Shown here piece after piece: positions 49,921 through 59,017 of a DNA stretch of 64,000 bases. The translations under genes and the position numbers were made by a program. Source of the stretch: Geodermatophilus tzadiensis (GTDB taxonomy: Bacteria; Actinomycetota; Actinomycetes; Mycobacteriales; Geodermatophilaceae); NCBI RefSeq assembly GCF_003002915.1, contig NZ_PVTG01000002.1, positions 124,001 through 188,000 of the forward strand, written 5' to 3'. How positions within the stretch are numbered: position 1 is the stretch's first letter; each line of letters opens with the position of its first letter. The notes beneath the pieces are model-generated. The model was not told where the DNA came from and did no database searches. It was given only the letters and a program-made list of their open reading frames with translations.

Positions 49921-51153
49921 TCAGGGTCGCCCGGCGGACACGACGGCGCGGACGAGGGTGTCCGCGTCGCCGAAGCCGCCGGCCTTGGTGGTCACCGGGA
50001 GCCCGTCGGCGTCCCCGCCGACGAGCCGGCCGTGCGGGACGCCCTCGGTCACCGCGCCGAGGACCTCGATGCCGGTGCACCCCCACCGGTCCACCAGCGC
50101 CCGGGCGCCGTCGCCGCCGGTGACCAGGACGCGGCCGAAGGGCCGGTGGGCGTGCAGCCGGGCGACGAGCCCGGCCAGCGCGGCGGCGACCGCGTCGGCG
50201 CGGACGCCGGGGGTGCGCTCCTCCGGCGCGGTGACGACGACCAGGCCGGGCACCGGGCCGGTGGGGACGGCGCGCTCGACCCAGGCGGCCCAGGCCGCCT
50301 CGTCGGCCAGGTCCGCCGCGGCCGGGGTCAGGTGCAGCAGGTCGCCGCCGCACGCCTCGCGCAGCCGGGCCTCCTGCTCGCGGGCGGTCCGGTGCAGCGA
50401 GGTGACCAGCACCAGCAGCGGCCCCTCGCCGGACGGCGGCGCGTCGACGGGGTCGATGGCGGTCGCGGGTCGCCACCGGTCGGCCAGTGCCGCGGCCAGC
50501 CCGGCCGAGCCGGCCGGCACCGCGTCGGGGCCCACCCGGTCGACGGCGTCGGCGAGGCGGGCGAGGTCGGCGTCGTCCCGGGCGTCGACGGTGACCACCC
50601 GGGCGGCGCGGCCGGCCGCGGTGAGCGTCGCGGCCAGCACGGCGGGGTCACCGCCGGCCGGCTGCGGGACGTGCAGGGAGCCGGGCAGCAGGTCGGCCAG
50701 CCGGGAGGTGGCCACCGGGGTGACCGGGTCGCGCCCGGCCGGGCCCTCCTCCAGCAGCCGCCCGCCGGCCAGGGCGACACCGGCGGCGACCACCCGGTCC
50801 ATCGCCGGGTAGGCGGGGCAGACGACGGCGAAGGCGGCCGGCCGCACCGCCGACCAGCTCTCCAGCGCGCCGCGCACCTGGGCGGCGACCGAGCCGCGCA
50901 TCGTGGAGTCGACCTTGACGTAGAGCCGGTCGGCGCCGGACCCGTGCAGCCGGGTGACGGCGGCGGCGGTCGCCGGGGCGGCGGCGTCCCCGAGGGCCCG
51001 GGCGTCGGTGCACTCGGCCAGCACCGCGTCGGCGGGGAGCCGGTCGGCGCCCGGGCGCAGCCGCAGCAGCGTGGGCCAGCCCCGGCGGGCGAACTGCACC
51101 GACGTGTCGGTGGCGCCGGTGAGGTCGTCGGCGACGACGCCGATGCGGCTCAC
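49921..51153 (-). CDS. dtnK: Four-carbon acid sugar kinase (DUF1537 family)
   Basis: 410 residues from the GTG at 51153, which overlaps the permease stop. The N-terminal SRIGVVADDLTGATDTSVQF and LYVKVDSTMRGSVAAQVRGA, and the C-terminal GRVLVTGGDGARALVDRWGC and GLPVTTKAGGFGDADTLVRA, are the two halves of the DUF1537 kinase. The family phosphorylates D-threonate, D-erythronate, L-threonate or 3-oxo-tetronates. With pdxA2 beside it, D-threonate (DtnK) or D-erythronate (DenD-less route) is likeliest; the exact isomer is not readable. Confidence 0.85.
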   Translation of the reverse strand: MSRIGVVADDLTGATDTSVQFARRGWPTLLRLRPGADRLPADAVLAECTDARALGDAAAPATAAAVTRLHGSGADRLYVKVDSTMRGSVAAQVRGALESWSAVRPAAFAVVCPAYPAMDRVVAAGVALAGGRLLEEGPAGRDPVTPVATSRLADLLPGSLHVPQPAGGDPAVLAATLTAAGRAARVVTVDARDDADLARLADAVDRVGPDAVPAGSAGLAAALADRWRPATAIDPVDAPPSGEGPLLVLVTSLHRTAREQEARLREACGGDLLHLTPAAADLADEAAWAAWVERAVPTGPVPGLVVVTAPEERTPGVRADAVAAALAGLVARLHAHRPFGRVLVTGGDGARALVDRWGCTGIEVLGAVTEGVPHGRLVGGDADGLPVTTKAGGFGDADTLVRAVVSAGRP

Positions 51154-52217
51154 CGGCCGTCCCCCGTCGTCCTCCCGTCGGGGGCCGCCGGGTCGGGGCC
51201 GGGGACGGTCGCGACGGGGACGTCGAGCTCGTCCTCGCTGGTCAGCCCGCCGGCGCGCTTGAGCACGAAGGAGGCGACGATCGGCGCGAGGATCGCGGTG
51301 ACCAGCGCGGAGGCGGCCACCTGCGCGGTCGCCGTCCCGACGTACTCGGCGAAGCGGGGGTCGGCGGCCGCGACGATGCCCGGGGTGGCGATGGCGTTGC
51401 CGGCCGTGGTGGCGGCGGCGAAGCCGATGCCGGCCTTGCGGCCGCGGCGCAGGAGGAAGCGGTAGCCGAGGTAGACCAGCGAGCCGGTGATCAGCACGAC
51501 GGCGACGCCGATCGCGATGCCGCCGATGCCGCCGGTGACCACCGCGCCCAGGTCGATGCCGGTGCCCAGGGCGAAGGCGAAGAACGGGATGACGATGTTC
51601 GGCACCGGGCGCAGCACCTCGCGCCACTGCGGGTCGACGTTGCCCACGATCGCGCCGAGCAGGAACGGCACGAGGGCCGCCACCAGCGTGAGCACGGGGA
51701 TGTCGCCGAGGCCGGAGGCGCCGAGGAACAGCAGGCTGAAGAAGGGGCCGTCGTTGATGGCCGAGGCCAGGTAGGCGCCGCGGTCGCGGTTGTCGCCGTA
51801 CTTGCCGGTGAAGGCCAGCCACAGCCCGCCGTTGCTGTTGTCGAAGGCGGCCAGCAGCCCCAGGATCGACAGCCCCCAGAAGCCGTCGAGGCCCACGACC
51901 AGGCCCAGCAGCACGATCAGGCCGGCCGGGATGAGGCTCTTGCACAGCAGGATGACGCCGGTGTGCGCCAGCACCGGGCCGCCGGTGCGGAACGTGACCT
52001 GGGTGCCGGTGGCGAAGATCAGCAGGGCGATGAGCGGCAGTGCGCTGTCCTGGAACAGCGCGGTGGTGAAGCTGCCGATGCCCAGCGCGCCCGGCGCGAA
52101 GGTGCCGAGCACCGAGCCGAGCACCAGCGGGATGAGCATCAGCCCACCGGGGATGCGGTTCATCGTGGCGAACAGGGGCACCCGGGACCGCTCGGTGCCG
52201 GACGGGGCGGAACTCAT
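51150..52217 (-). CDS. KdgT-family 2-keto-3-deoxygluconate/sugar-acid permease
   Basis: 355 residues with about ten membrane helices. The ATG at 52217 has GAGGAG upstream. The KdgT family marks are visible: TMNRIPGGLMLIPLVLGSVL, GLLAAFDNSNGGLWLAFTGK, DRGAYLASAINDGPFFSLLF and KAGIGFAAATTAGNAIATPG. Characterised members take up 2-keto-3-deoxygluconate; in this operon the cargo is probably a four-carbon sugar acid. First gene of the operon. Confidence 0.87.
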   Translation of the reverse strand: MSSAPSGTERSRVPLFATMNRIPGGLMLIPLVLGSVLGTFAPGALGIGSFTTALFQDSALPLIALLIFATGTQVTFRTGGPVLAHTGVILLCKSLIPAGLIVLLGLVVGLDGFWGLSILGLLAAFDNSNGGLWLAFTGKYGDNRDRGAYLASAINDGPFFSLLFLGASGLGDIPVLTLVAALVPFLLGAIVGNVDPQWREVLRPVPNIVIPFFAFALGTGIDLGAVVTGGIGGIAIGVAVVLITGSLVYLGYRFLLRRGRKAGIGFAAATTAGNAIATPGIVAAADPRFAEYVGTATAQVAASALVTAILAPIVASFVLKRAGGLTSEDELDVPVATVPGPDPAAPDGRTTGDGR

Positions 52218-52252
52218 GAGGCACTCCTCGGTGCGCAGCACTGCGCCGGCCG

Positions 52253-52285
52253 TTGTGCGTACAAGATGTCCGTACCGTTGTACAC
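52253..52285. promoter_or_regulatory. Candidate GntR operators before the sugar-acid operon
   Basis: TTGTGCGTACAA (52253-52264) is a one-mismatch palindrome, and TTGTACAC (52278-52285) is a second, related half site 25 bases on. They lie 36-68 bases before the permease start and fit HutC-type GntR sites, which centre on a TAC/GTA-rich inverted repeat. They probably bind the GntR protein coded at 47995. Confidence 0.5.
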
Positions 52286-52413
52286 GTCACAGGGCGGCGA
52301 GGGAAGGCGCACGGAGGAACGAGGGCGTGCGGCGACGTCGCGGGCGCGGTGCGGGCGCGCGGGGGCCCGCCGTCCCGGCCTCTCCGGCCGGGACGGTCAG
52401 CGGGGGTCAGGGG

Positions 52414-52635
52414 TCAGTCGCCCCAGGGGATGTAGTCGGTGCCGCCGCCGAGCGCGGTCAGCACGAACATGCCGACGAAGGCCAGCACGATGAAGGCCAC
52501 CACCAGACCGAAGAGCACCAGGCTGCGGTCCTCGATGCCGCGCTTCTCGGCGGGTGGGGCGGACCTGTCCGACGTGTCGGCGGACGGCCGCGGTCCCTCG
52601 GCCGGAGCGGGTGGGTGGTCGACGGGCGTGCTCAT
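52414..52635 (-). CDS. Small single-pass membrane protein, unknown
   Basis: 73 residues: a Pro/Asp/Ser-rich N-terminal half (about 1-38), one membrane helix (LVLFGLVVAFIVLAFVGMFV) and a short tail ending DYIPWGD. I do not recognise a family, but such proteins are common in actinobacteria. It is read alone, upstream of the permease operon on the same strand. Confidence 0.6.
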   Translation of the reverse strand: MSTPVDHPPAPAEGPRPSADTSDRSAPPAEKRGIEDRSLVLFGLVVAFIVLAFVGMFVLTALGGGTDYIPWGD

Positions 52636-52776
52636 GGGGACTCCCGGGGCAGGCCGGCCGACGAGGCCGGCGGCCGGACGCCGCTGCCTGGCGTCCGGTC
52701 CCCACGCTAGGGCGGCCGGGTGCGCCCGGGGCGGGTCCGAGGTCCCTGCCGCGGGACGCCGGTCCGCGCGCCTCCG

Positions 52777-52834
52777 GGGGTGTTCCTCGTGCTCCGCGGG
52801 TGCTGCAGGACCCGCGGAGCACGAGGAACACCCC
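52777..52834. terminator. Perfect 25-base-pair hairpin
   Basis: The arms at 52777-52801 and 52810-52834 are exact reverse complements, joined by an 8-base loop. The core TCGTGCTCCGC resembles the TCGTGCTCTGC core of the three dispersed repeats. It lies just downstream of the small minus-strand gene at 52853, which it should terminate. Confidence 0.75.
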
Positions 52835-52852
52835 GACAGCAGCGAGGTGCGG

Positions 52853-53089
52853 TCAGCCGCCGCGCTCGATCTCGGCCTGCACGATGCCGTTGACCGCGGT
52901 CCGCAGCGCCTCGCTGGAGGAGTCGCCCTCGGCCAGGGCGGCGCGCGCGTCCTCGGGGAGCAGGCCGGGGTCGACGTCGTCCAGCCAGGTCACGTCGCCA
53001 CCGACGGCGCGGCCGACCTGCAGGCCCTCGTCGCCCTTGCGCAGCACGTACCGCTCACCGTCGATGTCGAGTGTCAGGTCGTCGCTCAT
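52853..53089 (-). CDS. Small acidic protein, unknown
   Basis: 78 residues from the ATG at 53089. It has LTLDIDGERYVLRKGDEGLQ, then DVTWLDDVDPGLLPEDARAA and a C-terminal helix LRTAVNGIVQAEIERGG. No signal or membrane segment and no family I know. It is divergent from cutA with 45 bases between them and ends before a strong hairpin. Confidence 0.6.
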   Translation of the reverse strand: MSDDLTLDIDGERYVLRKGDEGLQVGRAVGGDVTWLDDVDPGLLPEDARAALAEGDSSSEALRTAVNGIVQAEIERGG

Positions 53090-53134
53090 GGGCGGCCACC
53101 TACCCCGCGCGGGCCCCCGCACGCACCGCGCAGG

Positions 53135-53464
53135 ATGGCACCCGTGGACGTCGTCGAGGTGGTCGTCACCGGTCCGGACGCCGAGTGGCTGGCCGGGTTC
53201 ACCCGGACGCTGGTGGAGGAGCGGCTGGCCGCCTGCGGGCACCAGCTGGCCGCGGTCCGCTCGGTGTACCGGTGGGAGGGGCAGGTGCACGACGAGCCGG
53301 AGGCCCGCGTCGCCCTGCACACCCGCGCCTCGCTGGTGCCGGCGATCACCGCCCGCACGGCGGAGCTGCACTCCTACGACGTCCCCTGTGTCCTGGCCCT
53401 CCCCGTCGCCGGCGGCAGCCCGGACTACCTGCGCTGGGTGGTCGCCGAGACGCGCGAGCCCTGA
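53135..53464 (+). CDS. cutA: Divalent-cation tolerance protein CutA
   Basis: 109 residues from the ATG at 53135 (GCGCAGG upstream); a GTG at 53144 is an alternative. The ferredoxin-like trimeric CutA fold is recognised by VVEVVVTGPDAEWLAGFTRT, LVEERLAACGHQLAAVRSVY with the conserved Ala-Ala-Cys, YRWEGQVHDEPEARVALHT and SYDVPCVLALPVAGGSPDYL. CutA proteins form stable trimers and have been linked to metal tolerance; the molecular role is unsettled. Confidence 0.88.
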   Translation: MAPVDVVEVVVTGPDAEWLAGFTRTLVEERLAACGHQLAAVRSVYRWEGQVHDEPEARVALHTRASLVPAITARTAELHSYDVPCVLALPVAGGSPDYLRWVVAETREP

Positions 53465-54364
53465 TCAGGGCACCAGCACCAGCTTGCCGCGCACGTGCCC
53501 CTCGCGGCTGCGCCGGTAGGCCTCGGCCACCCGCTCGAAGGGGTAGACCTCCGCCACCGGCAGCTCCAGGCGGTCCTGGACCACCAGCCCGGCGACCTCG
53601 GCCAGCCGCGGGCCGGCCCGGCCGCCGCCCGTGGTGACCTGCACGCCGAGCTCGCCGGCGCCGAAGTCGGCGATGGTGACCACCTTCCCGGGGTCGCCGG
53701 TGAGCGCGACCAGGTCGCGCACCGAGCCGCGGCCGGCGGTGTCCACCGCGCCGTCCACGCCGTTCGGCGCGATCTCGCGCACCCGGTCGGCCAGGCCCTC
53801 GCCGTAGCGGGTGGGCACCGCGCCCAGCGAGCGGACGAAGTCGGCGTTGGCCGGGCTGCACGTGCCGATGACGACCAGGCCCCGGCTGACCGCGACCTGG
53901 ACCGTGCAGATCCCGACCCCGCCCGTGGCGCCGTCGACGACGACGGTGCGGCCGAGCTGCAGACCGAGCAGGTCGAGCACCCGGACGGCGGTCTCGCCGG
54001 CCACGCCCAGCCCCGCGGCCGCCTCGAAGGAGACGTTGGGCGGCTTGGGCGCCCACGCGCGCAGCACCGCGTGCTCCGCGGCGGTGCCCGAGCCCAGGCC
54101 GAACACCGGGTCGCCGACCTGCACGCCGACGACGCCCGCGCCGACCTCGTCCACGACGCCCGCGGCGTCGGCCCCGGGCACCCGCGGGCCCGCCAGCGGC
54201 CGGCCGCCGGCCATCGCGCCGGAGACGATCTTCCAGTCGACCGGGTTCACGCTCGCCGCGCGGACGGCGATGCGCACGGTGCCCGGCCCCGCGTGCGGCT
54301 CCTCGACCTCCCCGACGGACAGGACGTCGGGCTCCCCGTACTCGGTGTGGACGACGGCGCGCAC
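53465..54364 (-). CDS. NADP-dependent quinone-oxidoreductase-like protein (MDR, zinc-free)
   Basis: 299 residues, GTG start. [36 protein letters not shown] and [20 protein letters not shown] form the N-terminal domain; [20 protein letters not shown] is the NADP(H) site; [11 protein letters not shown] ends the protein. It lacks zinc ligands. It runs convergently into cutA with no spacer. The substrate is unknown. Confidence 0.85.
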   Translation of the reverse strand: MRAVVHTEYGEPDVLSVGEVEEPHAGPGTVRIAVRAASVNPVDWKIVSGAMAGGRPLAGPRVPGADAAGVVDEVGAGVVGVQVGDPVFGLGSGTAAEHAVLRAWAPKPPNVSFEAAAGLGVAGETAVRVLDLLGLQLGRTVVVDGATGGVGICTVQVAVSRGLVVIGTCSPANADFVRSLGAVPTRYGEGLADRVREIAPNGVDGAVDTAGRGSVRDLVALTGDPGKVVTIADFGAGELGVQVTTGGGRAGPRLAEVAGLVVQDRLELPVAEVYPFERVAEAYRRSREGHVRGKLVLVP

Positions 54365-54649
54365 GTCAGCCCGGCTCCCCGCGCCCCGTGCGGCGGCCCG
54401 CGACGAGCAGGTCCGCCGGCGCCGACCGCGCGGGCGGCGCGCCGAGCAGGCCGGCGGCCGGGTGGTGTCGGTCGGGCAGGCCGCGCTCGTGGTCCTCGCG
54501 GGTCGGCCGGCGGCGGGGCTCGCTCATGCCCGGCCGGTACCCGGTGCGCGCCGGACCCACCCGCCCGGGCGGGTGGCGGCGCGCCCGCTGCGAGGACGGC
54601 CGGTGACCGCGCCGCCCCGCCGCCCGGAGGCGCACTACCCTGGATCGAC

Positions 54650-55762
54650 GTGGCCGCTGACTTCGCCGTCGTCCTGGACGAGCTCGACACGACCCTCGGG
54701 AGCATCGAGTCCGTCATCGACGTCGACCGCCTCCGCCGCGAGGTCGCCGAGCTGGAGCAGCAGGCGGCCGCGCCGGACCTCTGGAACGACGTCGAGGCGG
54801 CCCAGGCGCTGACCTCCCGGCTGTCCTACCTGCAGGGCGACCTGCGCCGGGTCGAGGAGCTGCGCCGCCGCCTCGACGACGTCGGCGTGCTGCACGAGAT
54901 GGCCGAGGAGGAGTCCGACGAGGCCACCGCGGCCGAGGCCGAGCGCGAGCTCGCGGCGCTGCGCAAGGAGATCGACGAGCTCGAGGTCCGCACCCTGCTC
55001 AACGGCGAGTACGACTCCCGCGAGGCGCTGGTGACCATCCGCTCGGAGGCGGGGGGCGTCGACGCCGCCGACTTCGCCGAGATGCTCATGCGGATGTACC
55101 TGCGCTGGGCCGAGCGGCACCGCTACGCCGTCGAGGTCTACGACACCTCCTACGCCGAGGAGGCCGGCATCAAGTCGGCCACGTTCGCGGTCAAGCAGCC
55201 CTACGCCTACGGCACGCTGTCGGTCGAGCAGGGCACCCACCGGCTGGTGCGCATCTCGCCGTTCGACAACCAGGGCCGCCGGCAGACGTCGTTCGCCGGC
55301 GTCGAGGTGCTGCCCGTCGTCGAGCAGACCGACCACGTGGAGATCCCGGAGAACGAGATCCGGATCGACGTCTTCCGGTCCTCGGGCCCCGGCGGGCAGA
55401 GCGTGAACACCACCGACTCCGCCGTCCGGATCACCCACCTGCCCACCGGCATCGTGGTGTCCTGCCAGAACGAGAAGAGCCAGATCCAGAACCGGGCGGC
55501 CGCCATGCGGGTGCTGCAGGCGCGGCTGCTGGCCAAGCGGCAGGAGGAGCAGCGCGCCGCGATGGACGCGCTCAAGGGCGAGGGCTCCAGCTGGGGCAAC
55601 CAGATGCGCTCCTACGTGCTGCACCCCTACCAGATGGTCAAGGACCTGCGCACCGAGCAGGAGACCGGCAACACCGCGGCGGTGCTCGACGGCGACATCG
55701 ACGGCTTCATCGAGGCCGGCATCCGCTGGCGCCGTCAGCAGGAGACGGTCGCCGCCAGCTGA
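54650..55762 (+). CDS. prfB: Peptide chain release factor 2
   Basis: 370 residues, GTG start. It recognises UGA/UAA stop codons and triggers peptide release. The SPF codon-recognition tripeptide stands in [15 protein letters not shown], and the catalytic GGQ is at 248-250 ([17 protein letters not shown]). The gene is read in one frame; the programmed frameshift that controls prfB in many bacteria is absent, as in other actinobacteria. ftsE follows after 94 bases. Confidence 0.95.
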   Translation: MAADFAVVLDELDTTLGSIESVIDVDRLRREVAELEQQAAAPDLWNDVEAAQALTSRLSYLQGDLRRVEELRRRLDDVGVLHEMAEEESDEATAAEAERELAALRKEIDELEVRTLLNGEYDSREALVTIRSEAGGVDAADFAEMLMRMYLRWAERHRYAVEVYDTSYAEEAGIKSATFAVKQPYAYGTLSVEQGTHRLVRISPFDNQGRRQTSFAGVEVLPVVEQTDHVEIPENEIRIDVFRSSGPGGQSVNTTDSAVRITHLPTGIVVSCQNEKSQIQNRAAAMRVLQARLLAKRQEEQRAAMDALKGEGSSWGNQMRSYVLHPYQMVKDLRTEQETGNTAAVLDGDIDGFIEAGIRWRRQQETVAAS

Positions 55763-55777
55763 GGCCGGCCGCCACCC

Positions 55778-55794
55778 CGTCCCCGCCGGGGACG
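55778..55794 (+). terminator. Short hairpin after prfB
   Basis: CGTCCCC and GGGGACG pair around a 3-base loop, 15 bases after the prfB stop and 62 bases before ftsE. It is small and may attenuate rather than stop transcription. Confidence 0.4.
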
Positions 55795-55856
55795 CGCCGG
55801 GGCGTCTCGTGGCGAACGGGTCGGAACGAGCCCCGGGCGAGGTACCGTGGCGCCTC

Positions 55857-56546
55857 GTGATCGAACTGCAACACGTCACCAAGCTCTACCCGGCCAGCGC
55901 GCGGCCGGCCCTCGATGACGTGTCGACCGAGATCGACAAGGGGGAGTTCGTCTTCCTCATCGGCTCCTCGGGCTCGGGCAAGTCGACCTTCCTGCGTCTC
56001 CTGCTCAAGGAGGACGACCCGACCCGCGGCACGGTCGTCGTCAACGGCAAGACGCTGAACACGATGAGCAAGTGGCAGGTGCCCAAGCTGCGCCGCACGA
56101 TGGGCTGCGTCTTCCAGGACTTCCGGCTGCTGCGCAACCGCACCGTGGCCGAGAACGTGGCCTTCGCCCTCGAGGTCATCAACAAGCCGCACCGCACCAT
56201 CAAGCGCGTGGTCCCCGAGGTGCTGGAGATGGTCGGCCTGGAGGGCAAGGCCGCCCGGCTGCCGCACGAGCTCTCCGGTGGTGAGCAGCAGCGGGTGGCG
56301 ATCGCCCGCGCGTTCGTCAACCGGCCGCTGGTGCTGCTGGCCGACGAGCCCACCGGCAACCTCGACCCGGAGACCAGCGAGGGGATCATGCTGCTGCTGG
56401 AGCGGATCAACCGCACCGGCACCACGGTGATCATGGCGACGCACGACTACCACATCGTCGACTCGATGCGCCGCCGCGTGATCGAGCTCAACGGCGGCCA
56501 GATCACCCGCGACCAGTCGCGCGGCGTCTACGGCGTCGGCCGCTAG
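55857..56546 (+). CDS. ftsE: Cell-division ABC-transporter ATPase FtsE
   Basis: 229 residues; I take the GTG at 55857 ([12 protein letters not shown]) over an earlier in-frame GTG at 55809. It has Walker [10 protein letters not shown] (36-44), the signature [17 protein letters not shown], Walker [14 protein letters not shown] and the switch His in [10 protein letters not shown]. With FtsX it couples ATP hydrolysis to activation of peptidoglycan hydrolases at the division site. ftsX begins 43 bases downstream. Confidence 0.95.
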   Translation: MIELQHVTKLYPASARPALDDVSTEIDKGEFVFLIGSSGSGKSTFLRLLLKEDDPTRGTVVVNGKTLNTMSKWQVPKLRRTMGCVFQDFRLLRNRTVAENVAFALEVINKPHRTIKRVVPEVLEMVGLEGKAARLPHELSGGEQQRVAIARAFVNRPLVLLADEPTGNLDPETSEGIMLLLERINRTGTTVIMATHDYHIVDSMRRRVIELNGGQITRDQSRGVYGVGR

Positions 56547-56589
56547 GTCCCCGCCCTCCCGACGACCTGCACCTCACGCAAGGGAACCC

Positions 56590-57474
56590 ATGCGCGTCAA
56601 CTTCGTCCTCTCCGAGGTGGCCACCGGGCTGCGTCGCAACCTGACCATGACGGTCGCGATGATCCTGACCACGGCCATCTCGCTCGGCCTCATGGGCACC
56701 GGCCTGCTCATCGCCGGGATGATCTCCGACATGAAGGAGATCTACTACGACAAGGTGCAGGTCTCCATCTTCCTGGCCGACGACGTCACCGCCGAGCAGC
56801 GCAGCGCGATCGAGGCCCAGCTGTCGGACTCGCCCGAGGTGGCCGGCTACCTCTACGAGTCCAAGGAGGAGGCCTACGAGCGCTTCCAGCAGCAGTTCTC
56901 CCAGCAGCCCGAGCTGGTCGAGAACACGCCGCCGGACGCGCTGCCGGAGAGCTTCCGGGTCGAGCTGGTCAACCCGGAGCGCTACCCGGTCGTGGCCGAA
57001 CAGTTCCCCAACGGGCAGAACGGCGTCGACCAGGTGCGCGACGAGGGCGACTTCCTCGACCGCCTGTTCAGCCTGCTCAACGGCGCCCGCAACGCGACGA
57101 TCGCGGTGGCCGTCGTCCAGGCGCTGGCGGCGCTGCTGCTGATCTCCAACACCATCCAGCTGGCCGCCTTCAACCGGCGCAACGAGACCAACATCATGCG
57201 GCTGGTCGGCGCCTCGCGCTGGTACACCCAGCTGCCGTTCATCCTCGAGGCCGCGCTGGCCGGGCTGATCGGCGCGCTGCTCGCCGTCGGCGGCCTGGTG
57301 CTGACCAAGGTGCTGTTCGTCGACAAGACGCTGGCCGGGCCGATCAAGGCCGGGATCATCCCGCCGGTCGACTGGGCCGCGATCGCCACGATCGCCCCCG
57401 TCATCGCCGCCGCCGGCGTGGGCCTGGCCGCGGTCGCCGCCTACGTGACGCTGCGCCTCTACGTCCGGCTGTAG
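56590..57474 (+). CDS. ftsX: Cell-division membrane protein FtsX
   Basis: 294 residues with four membrane helices: one at about 20-45 (MTVAMILTTAISLGLMGTGL) and three after 165. Between them lies the extracellular domain with VQVSIFLADDVTAEQRSAIE and a YESKEEAYERFQQQFS segment, where FtsX meets hydrolase regulators. The C-terminal FtsX core contains NRRNETNIMRLVGASRWYTQ. It forms the membrane partner of FtsE. Confidence 0.95.
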   Translation: MRVNFVLSEVATGLRRNLTMTVAMILTTAISLGLMGTGLLIAGMISDMKEIYYDKVQVSIFLADDVTAEQRSAIEAQLSDSPEVAGYLYESKEEAYERFQQQFSQQPELVENTPPDALPESFRVELVNPERYPVVAEQFPNGQNGVDQVRDEGDFLDRLFSLLNGARNATIAVAVVQALAALLLISNTIQLAAFNRRNETNIMRLVGASRWYTQLPFILEAALAGLIGALLAVGGLVLTKVLFVDKTLAGPIKAGIIPPVDWAAIATIAPVIAAAGVGLAAVAAYVTLRLYVRL

Positions 57475-57504
57475 TCCCGCAGTTCCGGGGGTAGGGCACC
57501 GGAC

Positions 57505-58530
57505 GTGACGACGACGGCTGGTGCCACCGCCCACGACACCGCGGACGACCTCGACACCGGCCGGGCCGACGTCCGGCCGGCGCTGCGCCGGCTCGGGGAG
57601 GTGGGTGCGTTCGGCGCGGACGACGACGACCCCACCGAGGCGCTGCTGGTCTCCGTGCGGATGCTCCGCCAGCTCGCGGCGGTGTCGCTGGCCACCGCGT
57701 TCGCCGCCTGGTCGCAGCGGATGGTGCTCGAGTACCTCCGCTGCTGCCCGCCGCCCCCGCCGCTGGACGGCCTGGCCGCACAGCTGCGCGCGGGCACCGT
57801 GCCCGGCGCGACCGCGCTCGCACCCGCGGTGGCCGACCTCGCCGGCACCGGCACGCTCCCGCTCACGGCCGTCCGCGACGGTGCGGGCTGGCGGCTGTCG
57901 GGCACCGTCGGCTGGGCGTCGAACCTCTTCGACGACGCGGTCGTCGTCACCCCCGCCCGCACGGCCGACGAGGGGCGCGTGGTCGTGCTGTTCCGGCGCA
58001 CCGACCCCGGCGTGACGCCGACCGGCCCGCACGACACGCTGGGTCTGCGCGGCACCGGCACCGGCGGGCTGCACCTCGACGGCCTCGCCGTCGGCCCGGA
58101 GCAGGTGCTCAGCGACGACCTGACCGCCTTCATGGCGGTGTGCCGCCCGGCGATGCTGCTGCTGCAGACCGCGCTCGCCCTCGGCCTCGCCGACGCCGCG
58201 CTGGCCGCGGCGCAGGAGCACCTGCCCGCCGTCCTCCGGGCCGACGGCGACGCCCTCGCCGAGCGCCGCGACGACCTCGCCCGGCGGCTGGAGGACCTCG
58301 CCGGCGACCGGGTGGGCGTCGGCCCCGGCGACCTCGCCCGGCTGCGGCTGGCCGCGCTCGACGTCGCCGCGGAGGCGGTGCGGCTGGAGACCGCGGTCGC
58401 CGGCGGAGCGGGGTACCTGGCCGGCAGCGCCACCGCCCGCCGCGTGCGGGAGGTGGCGTTCCTGCCCGTGCAGGCCCCCACGTACGGGCAGCTCCGGCGC
58501 GAGATCAGCGCGGCGGGGCCCCGGCAGTAA
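57505..58530 (+). CDS. Acyl-CoA-dehydrogenase-like flavoprotein, divergent
   Basis: 341 residues, GTG start. [40 protein letters not shown] and [20 protein letters not shown] (the middle beta domain of the acyl-CoA dehydrogenase fold), then a C-terminal helical bundle ([20 protein letters not shown]). The motifs around the FAD site are degraded and no catalytic Glu can be placed, so it may be a monooxygenase-like or inactive relative. It interrupts ftsX and smpB, which lie together in many actinobacteria. Confidence 0.65.
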   Translation: MTTTAGATAHDTADDLDTGRADVRPALRRLGEVGAFGADDDDPTEALLVSVRMLRQLAAVSLATAFAAWSQRMVLEYLRCCPPPPPLDGLAAQLRAGTVPGATALAPAVADLAGTGTLPLTAVRDGAGWRLSGTVGWASNLFDDAVVVTPARTADEGRVVVLFRRTDPGVTPTGPHDTLGLRGTGTGGLHLDGLAVGPEQVLSDDLTAFMAVCRPAMLLLQTALALGLADAALAAAQEHLPAVLRADGDALAERRDDLARRLEDLAGDRVGVGPGDLARLRLAALDVAAEAVRLETAVAGGAGYLAGSATARRVREVAFLPVQAPTYGQLRREISAAGPRQ

Positions 58531-58540
58531 CCTGGGGTCC

Positions 58541-59017
58541 ATGCCGCGGGAACAGGGGCGCAAGCTGATCGCCCAGAACAAGAAGGCGCGGCACGACTAC
58601 TCGATCCTCGACACCTACGAGGTCGGCCTGGTGCTCACCGGCACCGAGGTGAAGAGCCTGCGGGCCGGCCGGGCGTCGCTGGTCGACGGCTTCGCCACCG
58701 TCGACGACGGCGAGGTGTGGCTGCAGCACGTGCACATCCCCGAGTACACGCAGGGGACCTGGACCAACCACGCCCCGCGGCGCAAGCGCAAGGTGCTCAT
58801 GCACCGCGAGGAGATCGACAAGCTGATCGGCAAGACCCGCGAGGGCGGGCTGACGCTGGTGCCGCTGGACCTGTACTTCAAGGACGGCAAGGTCAAGGCG
58901 ACCCTCGCGCTGGCCAAGGGCAAGAAGTCCTACGACAAGCGGCACGACCTGGCCGAGCGCGACTCCCGCCGGGAGATCCAGCGCGCCTTCGGCCGCTACG
59001 TGAAGGGACGGCGGTAG
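58541..59017 (+). CDS. smpB: SsrA-binding protein SmpB
   Basis: 158 residues. It binds tmRNA and delivers it to stalled ribosomes. [57 protein letters not shown] and the basic C-terminal tail [20 protein letters not shown] are all typical. The ssrA gene, often just downstream in actinobacteria, was not seen nearby: the next gene starts on the very next base. Confidence 0.95.
   Translation: MPREQGRKLIAQNKKARHDYSILDTYEVGLVLTGTEVKSLRAGRASLVDGFATVDDGEVWLQHVHIPEYTQGTWTNHAPRRKRKVLMHREEIDKLIGKTREGGLTLVPLDLYFKDGKVKATLALAKGKKSYDKRHDLAERDSRREIQRAFGRYVKGRR

Noticed and set aside
54366-54527. Small minus-strand open frame (53 codons from ATG) ending two bases before an oxidoreductase start
   Set aside because: No clear ribosome site, no recognisable domain and an Arg/Pro-rich composition typical of non-coding frames in this GC-rich DNA; kept out of the gene list for lack of support.
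54650-54760. Programmed frameshift in prfB
   Set aside because: The gene is in one continuous frame with no in-frame TGA near its start.
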